A program made the position numbers and the translations under genes. The notes under the pieces are model-generated. The model was not told where the DNA came from. It worked only from the letters and a program-made list of their open reading frames with translations, and did not search any database. From Oxalobacter formigenes (lineage in GTDB: Bacteria; Pseudomonadota; Gammaproteobacteria; Burkholderiales; Burkholderiaceae_D), in assembly GCA_023667225.1 (NCBI GenBank), contig JAMPAN010000005.1, forward strand, positions 1-64,000: a stretch of 64,000 nt of DNA, written 5' to 3'. How positions within the stretch are numbered: the first letter of the stretch is position 1; each line of letters starts with the position of its first letter. This document shows positions 22,823-34,802 of this stretch, piece after piece.

Positions 22823-23992
22823 CTAAAGCTGTCCGTCCTGATCCGGCATTTCAGAACGCGTACGCAATCGCTTCGCTTCCATGGCATACTCCGTTACAGC
22901 CTGCCTTAACAGCGGGAGTCCATCACCCGTGCGCGCACTGACCAAAACGCGTTGAATTTTACCATACTCATCCCGTTCCAGCCCCGGATCCAGGCCCGCC
23001 AGGTCAATCTTGTTCAACACAACCAGTTGCGGCACCGTATCCGCTCCAATTTCCTTCAACACCAGATTAACCTGCTCAACCTGATCCCTGCGGGTCGGGC
23101 TGGCCGCATCCACAACATGCAGCAATAAATCCGCATGAACCGTTTCTTCCAGCGTTGCCCTGAAAGCCGCCACAAGCTGGTGGGGCAGTTCACGCACAAA
23201 ACCGACTGTATCGGAAACCACTGCATTGCCCGCCTCTTCCAGATAAACCCGGCGCGAAGTCGTATCCAGCGTGGCAAACAACTGGTCTGCCACATAAGTT
23301 CCCGCCTTGGTCAACGCATTGAAAAGGGTTGATTTTCCCGCATTGGTATATCCAACCAGCGAAAAAGAAAAAGTATGACTCCGATTGCGGGAGCGCCGCT
23401 GGGTTTCATGCTGTTTTTGCAGTTTTTCCAGACGGGAGTGCAGCATTTTGACCCGATCGCCAATCAGGCGGCGGTCAGTCTCAAGCTGGGTCTCTCCGGG
23501 ACCGCGCAAGCCAATTCCCCCTTTCTGCCGTTCAAGATGCGTCCATCCCCTGACCAGACGGGTGGAAAGATGCTGCAATTGCGCCAGCTCAACTTGCAGC
23601 TTGCCCTCATGGCTTTTTGCCCGTTGGGCAAAAATATCCAGGATCAGACTCGTTCTGTCCACTACGCCAATATCCAGTCGGCGCTCCAGGTTACGCTGCT
23701 GCGCAGGCGACAGTGCATGATTGAAAATAACCAGACCGCACTGATATTGCGAAATAGCCTCCGCCACCTCGTCAGCCTTGCCGCTGCCGATAAAAAGCGC
23801 CGCATCCGGACTGGCGCGCTTCATCGTCACGCTGGATACTGGCTCTGCCCCTGCCGATTGGGCGAGCAAAGCCAGTTCCTCCATGCTGGAAGAAAAATCG
23901 CTTTTCCCAAAATCCACGCCGACAAGAAGCGCGCGTAAACCGTCTTCTTTTCCGGCTTTCTTTTCTTTTGAAATATCAGGTATGCTGCGCAT
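22823..23992 (-). CDS. hflX: Ribosome-associated GTPase HflX
   Basis: A 389-residue GTPase that binds 50S subunits and helps split stalled ribosomes. The N-terminal domain (LLVGVDFG to about 170) is followed by the glycine-rich [18 protein letters not shown] helical linker and the G domain with [20 protein letters not shown] and LNKIDLA. I place the start at the ATG at 23992 (MRSIPDISK), which overlaps the hfq end by 17 bases; the longer frame starting at 24103 runs antiphase through hfq and looks artificial. Confidence 0.94.
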   Translation of the reverse strand: MRSIPDISKEKKAGKEDGLRALLVGVDFGKSDFSSSMEELALLAQSAGAEPVSSVTMKRASPDAALFIGSGKADEVAEAISQYQCGLVIFNHALSPAQQRNLERRLDIGVVDRTSLILDIFAQRAKSHEGKLQVELAQLQHLSTRLVRGWTHLERQKGGIGLRGPGETQLETDRRLIGDRVKMLHSRLEKLQKQHETQRRSRNRSHTFSFSLVGYTNAGKSTLFNALTKAGTYVADQLFATLDTTSRRVYLEEAGNAVVSDTVGFVRELPHQLVAAFRATLEETVHADLLLHVVDAASPTRRDQVEQVNLVLKEIGADTVPQLVVLNKIDLAGLDPGLERDEYGKIQRVLVSARTGDGLPLLRQAVTEYAMEAKRLRTRSEMPDQDGQL

Positions 23993-24215
23993 CAGGATGC
24001 ATGTTGACCGGACGGGAAGGAACAACAGTGGAAATGGCATGTTTATATACCATCTGGGTGACACTGTTACGCAGCAAAACAACATACTGGTCAAACGATT
24101 CAATCTGTCCCTGGAGTTTAATCCCGTTAATCAGATAAATTGAAACCGGAACATGTTCCTTTCTCAGAATATTGAGAAAGGGATCCTGCAACATTTGTCC
24201 TTTACCAGTGTTCAT
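23976..24215 (-). CDS. hfq: RNA chaperone Hfq
   Basis: A 79-residue Sm-like protein forming a hexamer that pairs small RNAs with mRNAs. Sm1 ([20 protein letters not shown], with the proximal-face residues) and Sm2 (VYKHAIST) are intact. The start at 24215 is supported by GGAG 8 bases upstream; an ATG at 24230 would place that site inside the gene. The C-terminal tail is short. It heads the hfq-hflX-hflKC run. Confidence 0.97.
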   Translation of the reverse strand: MNTGKGQMLQDPFLNILRKEHVPVSIYLINGIKLQGQIESFDQYVVLLRNSVTQMVYKHAISTVVPSRPVNMHPDAQHT

Positions 24216-24339
24216 ACAGACTCCATTCATTAATTGTTATTCGAGGTTGGAGATAAATCGGCTACTCAGGCAAAGCATGGTGATTCAATCAGCAAACAAT
24301 CTACTATACCGTATTTACAGCCGGCGCACCTGACTCCAT

Positions 24340-25686
24340 TCACTTTCCTTTATCAGGCGCAAACGGATTCTTTCCGGTTCTGAATTCAATGCGCAAAGGC
24401 GTTCCGGTCAAAGAAAATGCGTCTCTGAAATGTCTTTCCAGATAGCGCCGGTAATCCTGGCCAATATGCTCCAGTCCGTTGCCGTGTATCACAATCACAG
24501 GCGGATTTTTTCCTCCCTGGTGCGCATACCGCATCTTCGGACGGATAGCGCCTTTTGCCCTTGGCGGCTGTTGGTGTTCTACGGCATTCTTGAGTACACG
24601 GGTCAGCCGCGGCGTGGAAAGATCAGCCACTGCTGCCGCGTATGCCGCATCAATAGATCGCATCAGCGAAGAAAGGCCGGTATGCTTTAACGCAGAAATA
24701 TAATGAAACCGGGAAAAAGAAAGGAAATGAAGCTTGCGTTCCGCCTCACTTTTCACATTTCCCCGTGTATCTTCCGGCAAACCATCCCACTTATTAATGC
24801 CCACCACCAGCGCTTTGCCGCTTTCCAGAATAAAACCGGCAATATGCGCGTCCTGCTCTGCAATATCCTGCCTTGCATCCAGCAAAAGCAAAACGACATG
24901 CGCATCGGAAATCGCCTGCAAGGTTTTAACTACCGAAAACTTTTCTACCGCATGAAACACTTTCCCCCTGCGGCGCAATCCTGCCGTATCAATCAGGGTA
25001 TAACGTTTTTTGCCGCGCTCAAAAGGAATTTCAATCGCATCGCGCGTTGTACCAGGCAAATCAAAGGCAATAACCCTCTCCTCACCGACAAGCGCATTGA
25101 TCAGGGTAGATTTCCCTACATTCGGCCGCCCGACAACAGCCAGGCGAACAGGCAAATCCTCTGTTTCAGGCTCACCCTCCGCTGATTCCCCTGGCGGAAC
25201 CGCTGCCAGCGCAGCTTCCAGCATGGCATAAACACCATCGCCATGGGCAGAAGAAATAACCAGCGGCGCTCCCAGTCCCAATTCATAAAAATCGGCGGCA
25301 ACCGCCGTATATTTCATTCCTTCAGCCTTATTGACAACCAGAACAACCGGCCGCCCGGAACGGCGAAGATACTCCGTGATAGACTTGTCATGAGGCGTTA
25401 TCCCCTGCCTGCCGTCCACCATCAGAACAACAACATCCGCCTCGGCAACTGCCTGCCGGGTTTGTCCGGCCATCTCGCGCAGTATGCCATCCTTGGCAAC
25501 CGGTTCAAACCCGCCGGTATCAATAACCAGGAAAGGACGGTTTCCTATCCTTCCCTCGCCATAGTGCCTGTCCCTTGTCAACCCCGGAAAATCAGCCACC
25601 AGCGCATCCCGGGAGCGGGTAAGCCGATTAAAAAGCGTGGATTTGCCCACATTGGGCCGGCCCACCAGGGCAATAACCGGTTTCAT
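24340..25686 (-). CDS. der: Ribosome biogenesis GTPase Der (EngA)
   Basis: A 448-residue GTPase with two tandem G domains required for 50S assembly. Each begins with [11 protein letters not shown] (about residues 6 and 180). Both have DTGGF or DTAGL switch motifs and NKxx motifs (VVNKAEG and GINKWDG), followed by a C-terminal KH-like domain (about 365-440). It follows bamB directly (1 base), the conserved bamB-der order. Confidence 0.97.
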   Translation of the reverse strand: MKPVIALVGRPNVGKSTLFNRLTRSRDALVADFPGLTRDRHYGEGRIGNRPFLVIDTGGFEPVAKDGILREMAGQTRQAVAEADVVVLMVDGRQGITPHDKSITEYLRRSGRPVVLVVNKAEGMKYTAVAADFYELGLGAPLVISSAHGDGVYAMLEAALAAVPPGESAEGEPETEDLPVRLAVVGRPNVGKSTLINALVGEERVIAFDLPGTTRDAIEIPFERGKKRYTLIDTAGLRRRGKVFHAVEKFSVVKTLQAISDAHVVLLLLDARQDIAEQDAHIAGFILESGKALVVGINKWDGLPEDTRGNVKSEAERKLHFLSFSRFHYISALKHTGLSSLMRSIDAAYAAAVADLSTPRLTRVLKNAVEHQQPPRAKGAIRPKMRYAHQGGKNPPVIVIHGNGLEHIGQDYRRYLERHFRDAFSLTGTPLRIEFRTGKNPFAPDKGK

Positions 25687-25687
25687 G

Positions 25688-26842
25688 TCAATTTACCATC
25701 AAAGCCTGAAGACGGCCGCCCGTCGTCTGGATAATCAGCTTGCCGCCAACAACCAGCGGCATCGCCCTTATCGCTGAACCGTCAGTCGCCATACGCGAAA
25801 CAAAAGCGCCGTCGTCCTTGGACAGAAAGTGCACATATCCCTGCAAATCGCCAACCGCCACCATTCCCTCAAAAGAAACCGGCGCAGTCAGCGCACGATA
25901 GGCAAGCCGGTCATTGCGCCACACACTTTGTCCTCTGAGATTGGAAAAAGCATAGACTGCGCCCGAATCATCCGCAGCATAAACAAAATCATTGTCAACG
26001 CTTACGCCTACATCGCTGGACAGCTCCTTGGCCCATACCCCTCCCCCGCTGACAACATCATAGCAGGCAACCCGCCCCTGAAACGAAGCGGCGCACACCA
26101 GCCTGCCCAGCACAGCAGGCATACCCGATGTATCGGCAATCCTTTCCAGATCAGTTGTTCCCCGCGCATTGCCTACAACCACATCCCAGTTCATCCCGCC
26201 GTTGACCAGCATCAGGGAAATCATCCTCCCTCCCGGCAGAGCCACCACTGCCGTTGGACCAACAACCGCAATACCGGGGGCAGAACGCAACATCAAGGGG
26301 GGAGAACGCCGCGTTACCATCCACTTCCGCTCTCCGGAATCCGCATCAAAACCTGAAATACGGTTATCCAGCGTACGCACCACAACCATATTGCCGCCAA
26401 CCGCCGGCGCAGACAATGCTTCACTTGACAACAGCACCTGCCATTTTTCCTTGCCATCGGCATCAAAAGCCAGCAACACCCCGTCCTTCCCGGCAACAAC
26501 GACCGTATTGCCATCTGTCCCCACACCTGCCGTCAAAGGCATACCAGCGTCAATCCGCCATATTTCGCTACCGCTTTCCGGGTCAACACGCACAACCGTG
26601 CCTTCCGCTGAAGCAGCATAAACACTGTCATACGTCGCTGCCGGCGTAAAAATAAAATTATCCGATGAACCGATACCCAGCGACCACGATACGGCAACAG
26701 ACCGCGTCTGCTCAAACACTGCCAGTTCTGCCGGCTGGTTCCGGGGTTTTCCGCCGGAAAAAGGATTCATTGAATCCATCCACGAACACCCCTGCAACAG
26801 AACAAGCAATGCCAGCGTCAAAACAGCCGAAAAATAACGCAT
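25688..26842 (-). CDS. bamB: Outer-membrane assembly lipoprotein BamB
   Basis: A 384-residue lipoprotein of the BAM complex that inserts beta-barrel proteins. The lipoprotein signal ([19 protein letters not shown]) ends at lipid-modified Cys19. The rest is an eight-bladed beta-propeller with repeated PQQ-like units ([31 protein letters not shown] and others). I chose the ATG at 26842 because it gives the lipobox; longer frames overlap yfgM. Confidence 0.94.
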   Translation of the reverse strand: MRYFSAVLTLALLVLLQGCSWMDSMNPFSGGKPRNQPAELAVFEQTRSVAVSWSLGIGSSDNFIFTPAATYDSVYAASAEGTVVRVDPESGSEIWRIDAGMPLTAGVGTDGNTVVVAGKDGVLLAFDADGKEKWQVLLSSEALSAPAVGGNMVVVRTLDNRISGFDADSGERKWMVTRRSPPLMLRSAPGIAVVGPTAVVALPGGRMISLMLVNGGMNWDVVVGNARGTTDLERIADTSGMPAVLGRLVCAASFQGRVACYDVVSGGGVWAKELSSDVGVSVDNDFVYAADDSGAVYAFSNLRGQSVWRNDRLAYRALTAPVSFEGMVAVGDLQGYVHFLSKDDGAFVSRMATDGSAIRAMPLVVGGKLIIQTTGGRLQALMVN

Positions 26843-26858
26843 ACGCCTTCCTGAAATT

Positions 26859-27500
26859 TTACCCTGCTGCATTACCGCCCAAATCATCCAGCTTCAACTG
26901 GATCAACGCTTTGCCGGGATCATCCGGTGCGGCAGATGAAAGCGCAGCCTGATAGGACTTTCTTGCTTCCTCCAGCTTGCCCTGGGCATAGTACACATCT
27001 CCTATCCTGTCTTTTGCCATACTGGAAAATGCCTCCGGGAACTCTGCTGTCAGCGCCGCATAAGCCTCGTCATACTGTTTTTCATCCAGCAGAATTTCAG
27101 CCAGGCGGATACGGGCTATCGCCTTGTAACCGTCTTCCGTCCCATGATCAGCCACCCATTTCAGGCGTTCTTTTGCCATACCGGTCTCTTTGAAATCCAC
27201 CGCCAGACGGGCAGCAATCAGGTTGGTCATGGCTGCATAAGCCGTCGAGCCAAATTTTTCCTGCATATCGGCAGCAATCCGCTGCGCCCGCTCATTATCA
27301 TTGGACTGAACCGCGTTCTGCATCTCATAATACAGCTGTGAAGCCTGTTCTGCCTGCTTGCGCTGATAATTTCCCCACACTGTCCATGCCGTATAGGCAG
27401 CCAACGCAATAATAACCAGCCATACCAGCAAATTGCCATATTGCTTCCACCACGCCTTAAGCGCCGCCAGCTTTTCCTGCTCTTCAAGATCGTATGCCAT
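26859..27500 (-). CDS. yfgM: YfgM-family TPR membrane protein
   Basis: A 213-residue protein with one N-terminal membrane segment (about 22-40, LLVWLVIIALAAYTAW) and a periplasmic tetratricopeptide region (about 45-205). E. coli YfgM associates with the SecYEG translocon and periplasmic chaperones. I chose the ATG at 27500 (MAYDLEEQE), the usual family start, over a TTG at 27524 that would overlap the hisS stop. It lies in the conserved hisS-yfgM-bamB-der order. Confidence 0.9.
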   Translation of the reverse strand: MAYDLEEQEKLAALKAWWKQYGNLLVWLVIIALAAYTAWTVWGNYQRKQAEQASQLYYEMQNAVQSNDNERAQRIAADMQEKFGSTAYAAMTNLIAARLAVDFKETGMAKERLKWVADHGTEDGYKAIARIRLAEILLDEKQYDEAYAALTAEFPEAFSSMAKDRIGDVYYAQGKLEEARKSYQAALSSAAPDDPGKALIQLKLDDLGGNAAG

Positions 27501-27520
27501 TTCAGTACTGATCCTTTTGT

Positions 27521-28906
27521 TCAATGAACATCATGCGGCCGTACGGCATGCAATTTGCCGCAACCGCATCTCTCATCCCCGTCTTCCGTTCCGTTGATAA
27601 TCTGGTCAACCAGGTAACCGGCTACCTGTGACAATGGAACCCGGCTCTGGTTGTTTTCCATATCCGAAGAACGCAATGCCTTGATACTGGCATGGTTCCC
27701 CCTGATTTCATCTTCGCCAATAATAACGGCAAAAGCGGCGCCACTGTCATCCGCACGCTTCATCTGAGCCCTAAAACTGCTGCCGGCCGCAGCAGGAGAA
27801 CAATGCAGTATTACATCAAGTCCGGTATTGCGCAAGACTTCTGCCAGAGAAAACGCCTCCAGCATGGCATCTTCACCCTGGTGAACCACATAAACATCGG
27901 CATGCCCACCCCCGGCAGCACCGTCCTGCTCTTTCATCAATTCAATGAGCCGTTCTACTCCCAATGCAAAACCGCAGGAAGGCGTCGGACGGCCGCCAAG
28001 CATTTCAATCAGCGGATCATACCTGCCGCCGCCGCAAACAGTTCCCTGTGCGCCCAGCTCGCTGCTGACCCACTCAAAAACAGTCCGGTTGTAATAATCC
28101 ATCCCCCTGACAAGACGGGGATTAATAGCAAAAGGAATACGATTGTGCTGCAAAATACGCTGTAATCTTTCAAAATGCTGCAACGAATCCTGATCCAGAT
28201 AATCAAGCAGCCGTGGTGCGGCATTCACCATTTCCTGCATAGCCGGATTTTTGGTATCCAGAATCCGCAGAGGATTGGCATAAAGCCGCCTTTTTGCATC
28301 GTTGTCCAGCTGGTTTTCATGCTTCTCAAAATAAGCAATCAAATCAGCGCGATGGCGGTTTCTCTCTTCCGCATTGCCAATAGAATTGATTTCCAGCCGG
28401 ATATTTTTCAGTCCCAGATCATCCCAAAGACGCTGGCATAACATAATTAACTCGGCATCAATATCCGGCCCTCCGAACCCGACAGCTTCGGCACCAATCT
28501 GATGAAACTGTCTGTAACGCCCCCGCTGAGGCCGCTCATGACGAAACATGGGACCGGCATACCATAACCGCCTGGGGCCGTTATACGCCAGATTATGCTC
28601 TACAACTGCCCGAACCACCCCGGCAGTGCTTTCAGGACGCAACGTCAGCTTGTCCCCGTTTAAGGAATCCTCAAACGAGTACATTTCCTTTTCAACAATA
28701 TCCGTCACTGCCCCCAGGCCGCGCGCAAACAGTGCCGTCTCCTCCACAATCGGCGTCCGGATACGCTGATACCCATAACTCTTCAATACAGATTCCGCCG
28801 TATTTTCCAGCAAATCCCATACCGGCGCATCATCAGGCAAAATATCGTTCATGCCCTTGATGCCTGAAATCTTCCTGTTTTTAGTCACTTTTTTATCTTC
28901 AGACAT
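27521..28906 (-). CDS. hisS: Histidyl-tRNA synthetase
   Basis: A 461-residue class II aminoacyl-tRNA synthetase charging tRNA-His. It shows [10 protein letters not shown] at the N-terminus, motif 2 ([17 protein letters not shown]), the histidine-binding [15 protein letters not shown], and [16 protein letters not shown]-terminal anticodon-binding domain follows from about residue 335. AGGGA lies 6 bases before the ATG. The N-terminus is about 10 residues longer than usual (basic, KKVTKNRK). It lies 2 bases after ispG. Confidence 0.97.
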   Translation of the reverse strand: MSEDKKVTKNRKISGIKGMNDILPDDAPVWDLLENTAESVLKSYGYQRIRTPIVEETALFARGLGAVTDIVEKEMYSFEDSLNGDKLTLRPESTAGVVRAVVEHNLAYNGPRRLWYAGPMFRHERPQRGRYRQFHQIGAEAVGFGGPDIDAELIMLCQRLWDDLGLKNIRLEINSIGNAEERNRHRADLIAYFEKHENQLDNDAKRRLYANPLRILDTKNPAMQEMVNAAPRLLDYLDQDSLQHFERLQRILQHNRIPFAINPRLVRGMDYYNRTVFEWVSSELGAQGTVCGGGRYDPLIEMLGGRPTPSCGFALGVERLIELMKEQDGAAGGGHADVYVVHQGEDAMLEAFSLAEVLRNTGLDVILHCSPAAAGSSFRAQMKRADDSGAAFAVIIGEDEIRGNHASIKALRSSDMENNQSRVPLSQVAGYLVDQIINGTEDGDERCGCGKLHAVRPHDVH

Positions 28907-28908
28907 TT

Positions 28909-30189
28909 TTATCCCTGCCTACCTTTGGCTTTTATGCCGTAATGCGACTCAACATATCGCAAAATGATGTCCTGAAACTGTTCATCCAGATTATCGCCGC
29001 GCAACAAAGTCTTTTGCCGCCCATCCTCAAATACCATTGCCATCGGTGTCTCGCCATTGCCTGGCAGGCTGATACCGACATTGGCATGACGCGATTCCCC
29101 CGGCCCGTTCACAATACACCCCATCACCGCCACATTCATGGTTTCCACGCCGGGATAACGCATCTTCCACACCGGCATCTGCTCACGCAAATAATGCTGG
29201 GTACGGTTTGCCAGTTCCTGAAAAAGCATAGAAGAAGTCCTGCCGCAGCCGGGACAGGAAGTCACTTCCGGCATAAAATGGCGCAATCCCATACTTTGCA
29301 GCAACTCCTGCGCCACCACCACTTCCCGCACACGGGAAGCACCAGGTTCCGGCGTAATAGATATCCTGATCGTATCGCCAATCCCTTCCTGCAATAACAC
29401 AGAAAGTGCCGCTGCCGAAGCCACGATTCCCTTGCTGCCGACACCGGCTTCTGTCAAACCGAGATGCAAAGCGTAACGGCATCGCTCGGAAAGCGCGCGG
29501 TAAACCGCAATCAGATCCTGCACAGCAGAAACCTTGCACGACAGCACAATCCTGTCCGCAGGCATCCCCCATGCCTCAGCCTGGGCGGCACTTTCCATAG
29601 CAGAAGCAACCAATGCCTCACACATTACACTCTGCACCGGCCAGGGCCGCATCCGTCCTGCATTTTCATCCATCATGCGCTTTAAGAGCGCCTGATCCAG
29701 GCTGCCCCAGTTAACCCCGATACGCACCGGCTTTTCATACCGGCACGCTATCTCAACCATGGCGGCAAACTGGCTGTCGCGATTTTCACCTACGCCGACA
29801 TTGCCGGGATTAATCCGGTATTTTGCCAATGCTTCTGCGCAGGCAGAGAACTCCTGAAGAAGTAAATGACCGTTAAAATGAAAATCCCCGATCAAAGGAA
29901 CATCAATACCTGCCGCATCCAGACGTTCGCGTATAACAGGAACTGCCCTGGCAGCGGCAGGCGTATTGACTGTCATCCTGACCAGCTCGGATCCTGCCTG
30001 CACCAGATCGCTGACCTGGCGGACCGTTTTTTCCACATCCGCAGTTTCCGTATTGGTCATGGACTGCACAACAACAGGCGCGCCCCCGCCAATGAAAACC
30101 GGCCCTGCTTTCCCTGGAACCGCAACCGTGTAAGTTTTCCTGCGCGGCGCCGACCCTGCTGAAATTGGCTTTTTTTCCTGCCCCATCAT
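28909..30189 (-). CDS. ispG: 4-hydroxy-3-methylbut-2-enyl-diphosphate synthase
   Basis: A 426-residue iron-sulfur enzyme of the MEP isoprenoid pathway, turning methylerythritol cyclodiphosphate into HMBPP. The 4Fe-4S cysteines are visible in [10 protein letters not shown] and [11 protein letters not shown]. The TIM-barrel part begins at [14 protein letters not shown]. Two consecutive ATG codons (30189, 30186) are possible starts. It lies 3 bases after rodZ. Confidence 0.95.
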   Translation of the reverse strand: MMGQEKKPISAGSAPRRKTYTVAVPGKAGPVFIGGGAPVVVQSMTNTETADVEKTVRQVSDLVQAGSELVRMTVNTPAAARAVPVIRERLDAAGIDVPLIGDFHFNGHLLLQEFSACAEALAKYRINPGNVGVGENRDSQFAAMVEIACRYEKPVRIGVNWGSLDQALLKRMMDENAGRMRPWPVQSVMCEALVASAMESAAQAEAWGMPADRIVLSCKVSAVQDLIAVYRALSERCRYALHLGLTEAGVGSKGIVASAAALSVLLQEGIGDTIRISITPEPGASRVREVVVAQELLQSMGLRHFMPEVTSCPGCGRTSSMLFQELANRTQHYLREQMPVWKMRYPGVETMNVAVMGCIVNGPGESRHANVGISLPGNGETPMAMVFEDGRQKTLLRGDNLDEQFQDIILRYVESHYGIKAKGRQG

Positions 30190-30192
30190 GCC

Positions 30193-31341
30193 CTATTTCA
30201 GCTCAATCCTGGCTTCAGGGCTTCTTCTTGCGGTTCTGAGCACCAAAGGCTGTTGACGAAACTCTGCCCGTACATTCACCGCCTCCTCCACAACCAGCGT
30301 CACCGGTTCACCAATTTCCAGCTGATGCACATCCCCCGCTTTTCCGTCAAACTCCTGCAAAACAGCAGCATCCGCTTTAAGCACCTGCACTTTGGAAGGC
30401 CCGCTAAACCGAACCGTCAGCAAATTTCCCGGCACATCAGCAGAAGCAGGCGCTTTTTCCGGCTGAGACTGTATCGGTTCGTCCTTATCCTGCCGTTGTT
30501 CCTGCTTACCCTCCTGAACAGCTGCCTTTACAATCTCCCCATCTTCTTTCGCAGCCTGGTCCCCGCCAGCCTGCACAGACTTTTCCTCGTCAGGCAAAGC
30601 TTTTTCATTCCCGGTTTTATCCGTTGCTTGCAGCGTCTTTTCGGGATCCGGCACAACAATTTCCGGCGTACTCTTTTCAGGCGGTACAACCTGTGCCGCA
30701 ACCTGCCCGCCAGTTTCCGCAACCGGCTCCGTTTTCTTTCCCGGCACAAACCGCTTAAGACCGTAACCGGCAGCCAGAACAACAGCAATCACAATCAATA
30801 TCAGCCATATCGTTCTGCCCATTCCCCGCTTCTTCCCAAACGGCTGGCTGCCTTGCATAAAAGGCGCAGAAGCATCCCGCCTGGGAAGTTGATCCAGCTG
30901 CCGGCTTGCCGTTACCGGATCGTCCTTTGCAAACATGGCAACAAGCGGCTCGGGATCAACTTGCAGCATTTTGGCATAAGCCCGAACAAACCCTCTTGAA
31001 ATCGCCACGCCATGAAGCGCCTCATAATGATCCGCCTCCAGTTCGCGAACCTGCCGAATCGTCATCTTGAGGCTGGCAGCCACCTGTTCCTGTTCAATAC
31101 CGGCCGCCACACGAAATGCCGCCAGCTGTGCCCCTGGTTTCAGCACCTCTTTTTCCTGCTGCTGCGGTGTCTGCGTTTCCTCAGACACCGCCATTCCTGT
31201 TCCGGCATCTGTATCCGTCACACCCTGCGCCCCTGTAGCAACAGCAAGAAATTCATCCTGCTTGTCCTGTTCCTGCACAGGCACAGATACACCCGCTTCA
31301 GAGGTATCGTTTTCTTCTTTTTTCATATCATCGCTGTCCAT
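30193..31341 (-). CDS. rodZ: Cytoskeleton protein RodZ
   Basis: A 382-residue bitopic membrane protein linking MreB to the elongation machinery. An N-terminal helix-turn-helix of the Cro type (about 75-135, LAAFRVAAGIEQEQVAASLKM) is followed by one membrane segment (about 178-196, IWLILIVIAVVLAAGYGL), a long charged Pro/Glu/Lys periplasmic linker, and the C-terminal DUF4115 beta domain (about 300-380). GGAG five bases before the ATG supports the start. The order rodZ-ispG-hisS is conserved. Confidence 0.9.
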   Translation of the reverse strand: MDSDDMKKEENDTSEAGVSVPVQEQDKQDEFLAVATGAQGVTDTDAGTGMAVSEETQTPQQQEKEVLKPGAQLAAFRVAAGIEQEQVAASLKMTIRQVRELEADHYEALHGVAISRGFVRAYAKMLQVDPEPLVAMFAKDDPVTASRQLDQLPRRDASAPFMQGSQPFGKKRGMGRTIWLILIVIAVVLAAGYGLKRFVPGKKTEPVAETGGQVAAQVVPPEKSTPEIVVPDPEKTLQATDKTGNEKALPDEEKSVQAGGDQAAKEDGEIVKAAVQEGKQEQRQDKDEPIQSQPEKAPASADVPGNLLTVRFSGPSKVQVLKADAAVLQEFDGKAGDVHQLEIGEPVTLVVEEAVNVRAEFRQQPLVLRTARRSPEARIELK

Positions 31342-31466
31342 AAAAGCTCCGTTTAACCGCTGCTTTTACCCTTTGCGGCATCTCTTCCCCAAAACGGCCT
31401 TATTTTTGTTTCTCCCATATTAAGCGCAAGTGCCGCATATTTCCAGCATATCCCCCATATCTTCTT

Positions 31467-32606
31467 TCAATCCGATTCTGCCAGACAAACAACCTGCCTG
31501 CGCAACAATCTTTTTCCGATATCCGTTCTGTCCTGCACCTCGCCTGCCAGTAAACCGCAGGCCGCCTCAATATCATCGCCCCGCGTCTTCCTCACTGTCG
31601 TTACGATACCTGCATCCAGAAGAATGCCGGAAAAAGCCTGTATGCGCTCCGGCGGTGAACAACGCAGCCCGGATGCCTCAAAAGGATTAAACGGTATCAG
31701 ATTAAACTTGCACAACGCTGGAGATAAATCTTTTTTTACCAGATCCACCAGCTCTTTTGCATGCGCATCCGAATCATTGACCCCATCTAACATGCAATAT
31801 TCAAACGTAACAAAATCACGGGGTGCAAAATCCAGATAACGCCGGCAGGCTGCCATCAGTGATGGAAGCGGATATTTGCGGTTAAGCGGCACCAGCTTGC
31901 TGCGAAGAGCATCATTGGAAGCATGCAATGAAACCGCCAGGGCAACCGGACACGCCTGCGCCAGCTGGTCAATCATAGGCACTACCCCGCTGGTTGATAC
32001 CGTCACCCGGCGCCTGGACAAACCATAAGCATTATCGTCCAGCATGAGCTTCAAGGCGCCAACACTGGCCTCAAAATTCAGCAGCGGCTCCCCCATTCCC
32101 ATCAACACCACATTGGAAATCTGCCGGACTGGCTGCGCATCTGCCTCCTGATATTGTGCCCTCAGGGCAAATTCCGCCATCCAGAGCTGCCCGATAATCT
32201 CGCCGGTAGTCAGATTACGGCTGAATCCCTGCTTGCCTGTGGAACAAAACAGGCAATTGATCGGACACCCTGCCTGCGTTGAAACACATAACGTACCCCG
32301 GCTGCCTTCAGGAATAAAAACCGTTTCAACAGCATTGCCTTGGCCGACATCCAGCAACCACTTCCGCGTACCATCAGCCGACGTATGGGCAGCAATGACA
32401 GAAGGCGCAACAACCTGCGCGCAATGCGACAACTTCTGCCGCAGGGACTTGGCCAGATCAGTCATCTGGTCAAAGTCACTGATACCCGACTGATGAATCC
32501 AGCGCTGCAACTGCCTTGCCCTGAACGGTTTTTCATCCAGACCGGCACAATATGCCGTCAGCTGGACCGGATCCAGATCAAGCAAATTGATCCTGACTGT
32601 CGTCAT
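31467..32606 (-). CDS. rlmN: 23S rRNA (A2503)/tRNA (A37) C2-methyltransferase
   Basis: A 379-residue radical-SAM enzyme that methylates A2503 of 23S rRNA and A37 of some tRNAs. The CxxxCxxC cluster is in [13 protein letters not shown]. The flanking conserved segments are present ([42 protein letters not shown], whose Cys is the methyl carrier). I start at the ATG at 32606; a TTG two codons upstream is less likely. Confidence 0.95.
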   Translation of the reverse strand: MTTVRINLLDLDPVQLTAYCAGLDEKPFRARQLQRWIHQSGISDFDQMTDLAKSLRQKLSHCAQVVAPSVIAAHTSADGTRKWLLDVGQGNAVETVFIPEGSRGTLCVSTQAGCPINCLFCSTGKQGFSRNLTTGEIIGQLWMAEFALRAQYQEADAQPVRQISNVVLMGMGEPLLNFEASVGALKLMLDDNAYGLSRRRVTVSTSGVVPMIDQLAQACPVALAVSLHASNDALRSKLVPLNRKYPLPSLMAACRRYLDFAPRDFVTFEYCMLDGVNDSDAHAKELVDLVKKDLSPALCKFNLIPFNPFEASGLRCSPPERIQAFSGILLDAGIVTTVRKTRGDDIEAACGLLAGEVQDRTDIGKRLLRRQVVCLAESD

Positions 32607-32656
32607 GGGCAAAAAAAAGACAAGACCTGCCCGGAATTTCAGGCAGGCCGTATTGA

Positions 32657-33082
32657 TTAACGGGAATAAGTTTCAGTTTCCGGAAAGAAAAAAGCAATTT
32701 CCTTCGCGGCAGAAGTCGGGCTGTCCGAACCATGAACGGCATTGGCATCAATGGATTCAGCAAAATCAGCCCGAATTGTGCCTTTCGCCGCCTCCTTCGG
32801 ATTGGTCGCCCCCATCAGCTCACGATTTTTGGCAATTGCATTTTCCCCTTCAAGCACCTGTATCATAACCGGGCCAGACATCATGAAATCGACAAGCGCC
32901 CTGAAAAACGGGCGTTCCCGGTGTTCTGCATAAAAACCCTCCGCCTCTGCGCGGGAAAGCTTCACCATGCGAGCCGCTATAATCTTGAGACCCGCATTTT
33001 CAAAACGGGAATAAATCTGGCCGATTACATCTTTTGCCACTGCATCGGGCTTAATAATCGACAAGGTACGTTCGATTGCCAT
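32657..33082 (-). CDS. ndk: Nucleoside diphosphate kinase
   Basis: A 141-residue enzyme that balances nucleoside triphosphate pools through a phosphohistidine. His117 lies in the signature NAVHGSDSP; the N-terminus [12 protein letters not shown] is typical. The ATG at 33082 gives the family start; a codon further upstream adds eleven unrelated residues. It heads the ndk-rlmN-rodZ-ispG-hisS run. Confidence 0.96.
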   Translation of the reverse strand: MAIERTLSIIKPDAVAKDVIGQIYSRFENAGLKIIAARMVKLSRAEAEGFYAEHRERPFFRALVDFMMSGPVMIQVLEGENAIAKNRELMGATNPKEAAKGTIRADFAESIDANAVHGSDSPTSAAKEIAFFFPETETYSR

Positions 33083-33195
33083 GAAAAACTCCAATGAAAA
33101 ATTAAGACAACTCACTAATTGAGACAGCCTTGCATTTTATCATGGAAGAAGGCAAATTCCGGCGCTGTCATGCCGGTAAAACGTCAACATTCCTC

Positions 33196-34659
33196 TCAGT
33201 CAGTAAACTTAAACGGCACAAAAAAGATCAGCTCATTACGCTGCACCAGGAATACAACCGTCTTTTTTCCGTCCAGACCGGCAATAACCGTCCGAAACTG
33301 GGAAACATTTGCCACATCGGTATCATTCACGCGCAACACAATATCGCCCCTTCTCAGTCCTGATACAGCCGCTTTCTGGCTTACCCCTGCAATCAGAACA
33401 CCACCTTTAACCTGCAACCGGCTTTTCTGTCCCTCAGGTATATCAGCAACGGCCAGTCCCAGGCGATCTTCCGCTATCTCGGCATGTTGCCTGTTTTCCC
33501 TCGGCAGAGATGGACGTTTCCCGGCAACAGCATCCCCGACCGTCCCGACAGCGACCGGCACATCGCGCGTGGTTCCTTTTCGCCATATTGTCAGACGCAC
33601 CTTTTCTCCAGGCCGGCTTTCCCCTACCAGGCGCGGCAATTCATTAATTTTCCTGACAGGCTGCCCATTAAAAGCCAGAATTACATCCCCGGCCAGGATA
33701 CCGGCCTTTGCTGCCTCGCCGCCGGATTCCACCATACTGACCTGAACGCCCTGCGCTTTCGGCAACTTCAATGCCTGCGCCACATCATCCGGTATCTCTG
33801 CAATCTGTACCCCAATTTTGCCACGTGTAACGTGCCCGTCTCTTTTCAGCTGTTCGGATACCCGCACCGCCTCATCAATAGGAATAGCAAAAGAAATCCC
33901 CATATAACCGCCGGAACGGCTGTAAATCTGGGAATTAATCCCAATAACCTCTCCTTTCAGATTAAGCAACGGGCCTCCCGAATTGCCGGGATTAACAGCC
34001 ACATCCGTCTGTATCAGCGGCAGATAATCCCCTGTCTCGCGTGCCTTGGCAGAAATAATGCCTGCCGTCACTGTATTGTCCAGAGCAAAAGGGGAACCAA
34101 TCGCCACCACCCACTCCCCGGCCCTGATATCTGCCGACCTGCCCAGTTTCAGACAAGGCAGACCTTTTCCATCAATTTTCAAAATAGCAACATCCGTTCG
34201 CTGATCCGAACCGATTATCTTTGCGGCAAACTCCCTGTTATCTGTCAGGCGCACATACACCTCATCCGCATTGTCCACCACATGGGCATTCGTGAGAATA
34301 TAGCCATCCGGCGAGGTAAGAAATCCCGATCCCATCCCCCGACGCACTTCAGGCGCCGGCTGCGCACGCCCTGGCTGCACATCTGGATGCGGTACGCCAA
34401 AAAACCGGAACAAATATTCCTGCAACTGCCGTTCCGACTCATTGGCATAAGCCTCATGCCGCTGTCTTTTCTCAACTGTCCGAATATTGACAACCGCCGG
34501 CCCTGTCTTTTCCACCAATGAAGCGAGATCCGGCAAAACAACTGCGCCGGAAGAAACCTCCTGCGCCAGGGCAGAAGAAAAACCTGCCAGTATCCAGCCT
34601 GCCGAAAAAACAGATAAAAAAAAGTTCCGTGAGATGTGGAAAAAAGATTTTCTTGCCAT
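33196..34659 (-). CDS. Periplasmic serine protease of the DegP/DegQ (MucD) family
   Basis: A 487-residue HtrA protease for misfolded envelope proteins. A signal peptide (about 1-32, cleavage near ALAQ) is followed by the protease domain with the full triad: His126 (TNAHVV), Asp156 (RTDVAIL) and Ser227 (NPGNSGG). Two PDZ domains follow (about 290-380 and 395-480). It follows rpoE and the rseA-like gene, as mucD does in pseudomonads, so sigma-E control is likely. DegP, DegQ and MucD cannot be told apart by eye. Confidence 0.9.
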   Translation of the reverse strand: MARKSFFHISRNFFLSVFSAGWILAGFSSALAQEVSSGAVVLPDLASLVEKTGPAVVNIRTVEKRQRHEAYANESERQLQEYLFRFFGVPHPDVQPGRAQPAPEVRRGMGSGFLTSPDGYILTNAHVVDNADEVYVRLTDNREFAAKIIGSDQRTDVAILKIDGKGLPCLKLGRSADIRAGEWVVAIGSPFALDNTVTAGIISAKARETGDYLPLIQTDVAVNPGNSGGPLLNLKGEVIGINSQIYSRSGGYMGISFAIPIDEAVRVSEQLKRDGHVTRGKIGVQIAEIPDDVAQALKLPKAQGVQVSMVESGGEAAKAGILAGDVILAFNGQPVRKINELPRLVGESRPGEKVRLTIWRKGTTRDVPVAVGTVGDAVAGKRPSLPRENRQHAEIAEDRLGLAVADIPEGQKSRLQVKGGVLIAGVSQKAAVSGLRRGDIVLRVNDTDVANVSQFRTVIAGLDGKKTVVFLVQRNELIFFVPFKFTD

Positions 34660-34802
34660 GTTCCAAACGCAAATGCATCCAACAAAACTGTCTCTGCCAA
34701 AAAGCAGAAAACACCTGAATTGATTTATAAACCAAAGATTCCGCCTGTGACAAGCAAGCGTTATTCTTCTTTGTTACAGGATGTTACCGTCTTCTTGCCG
34801 CC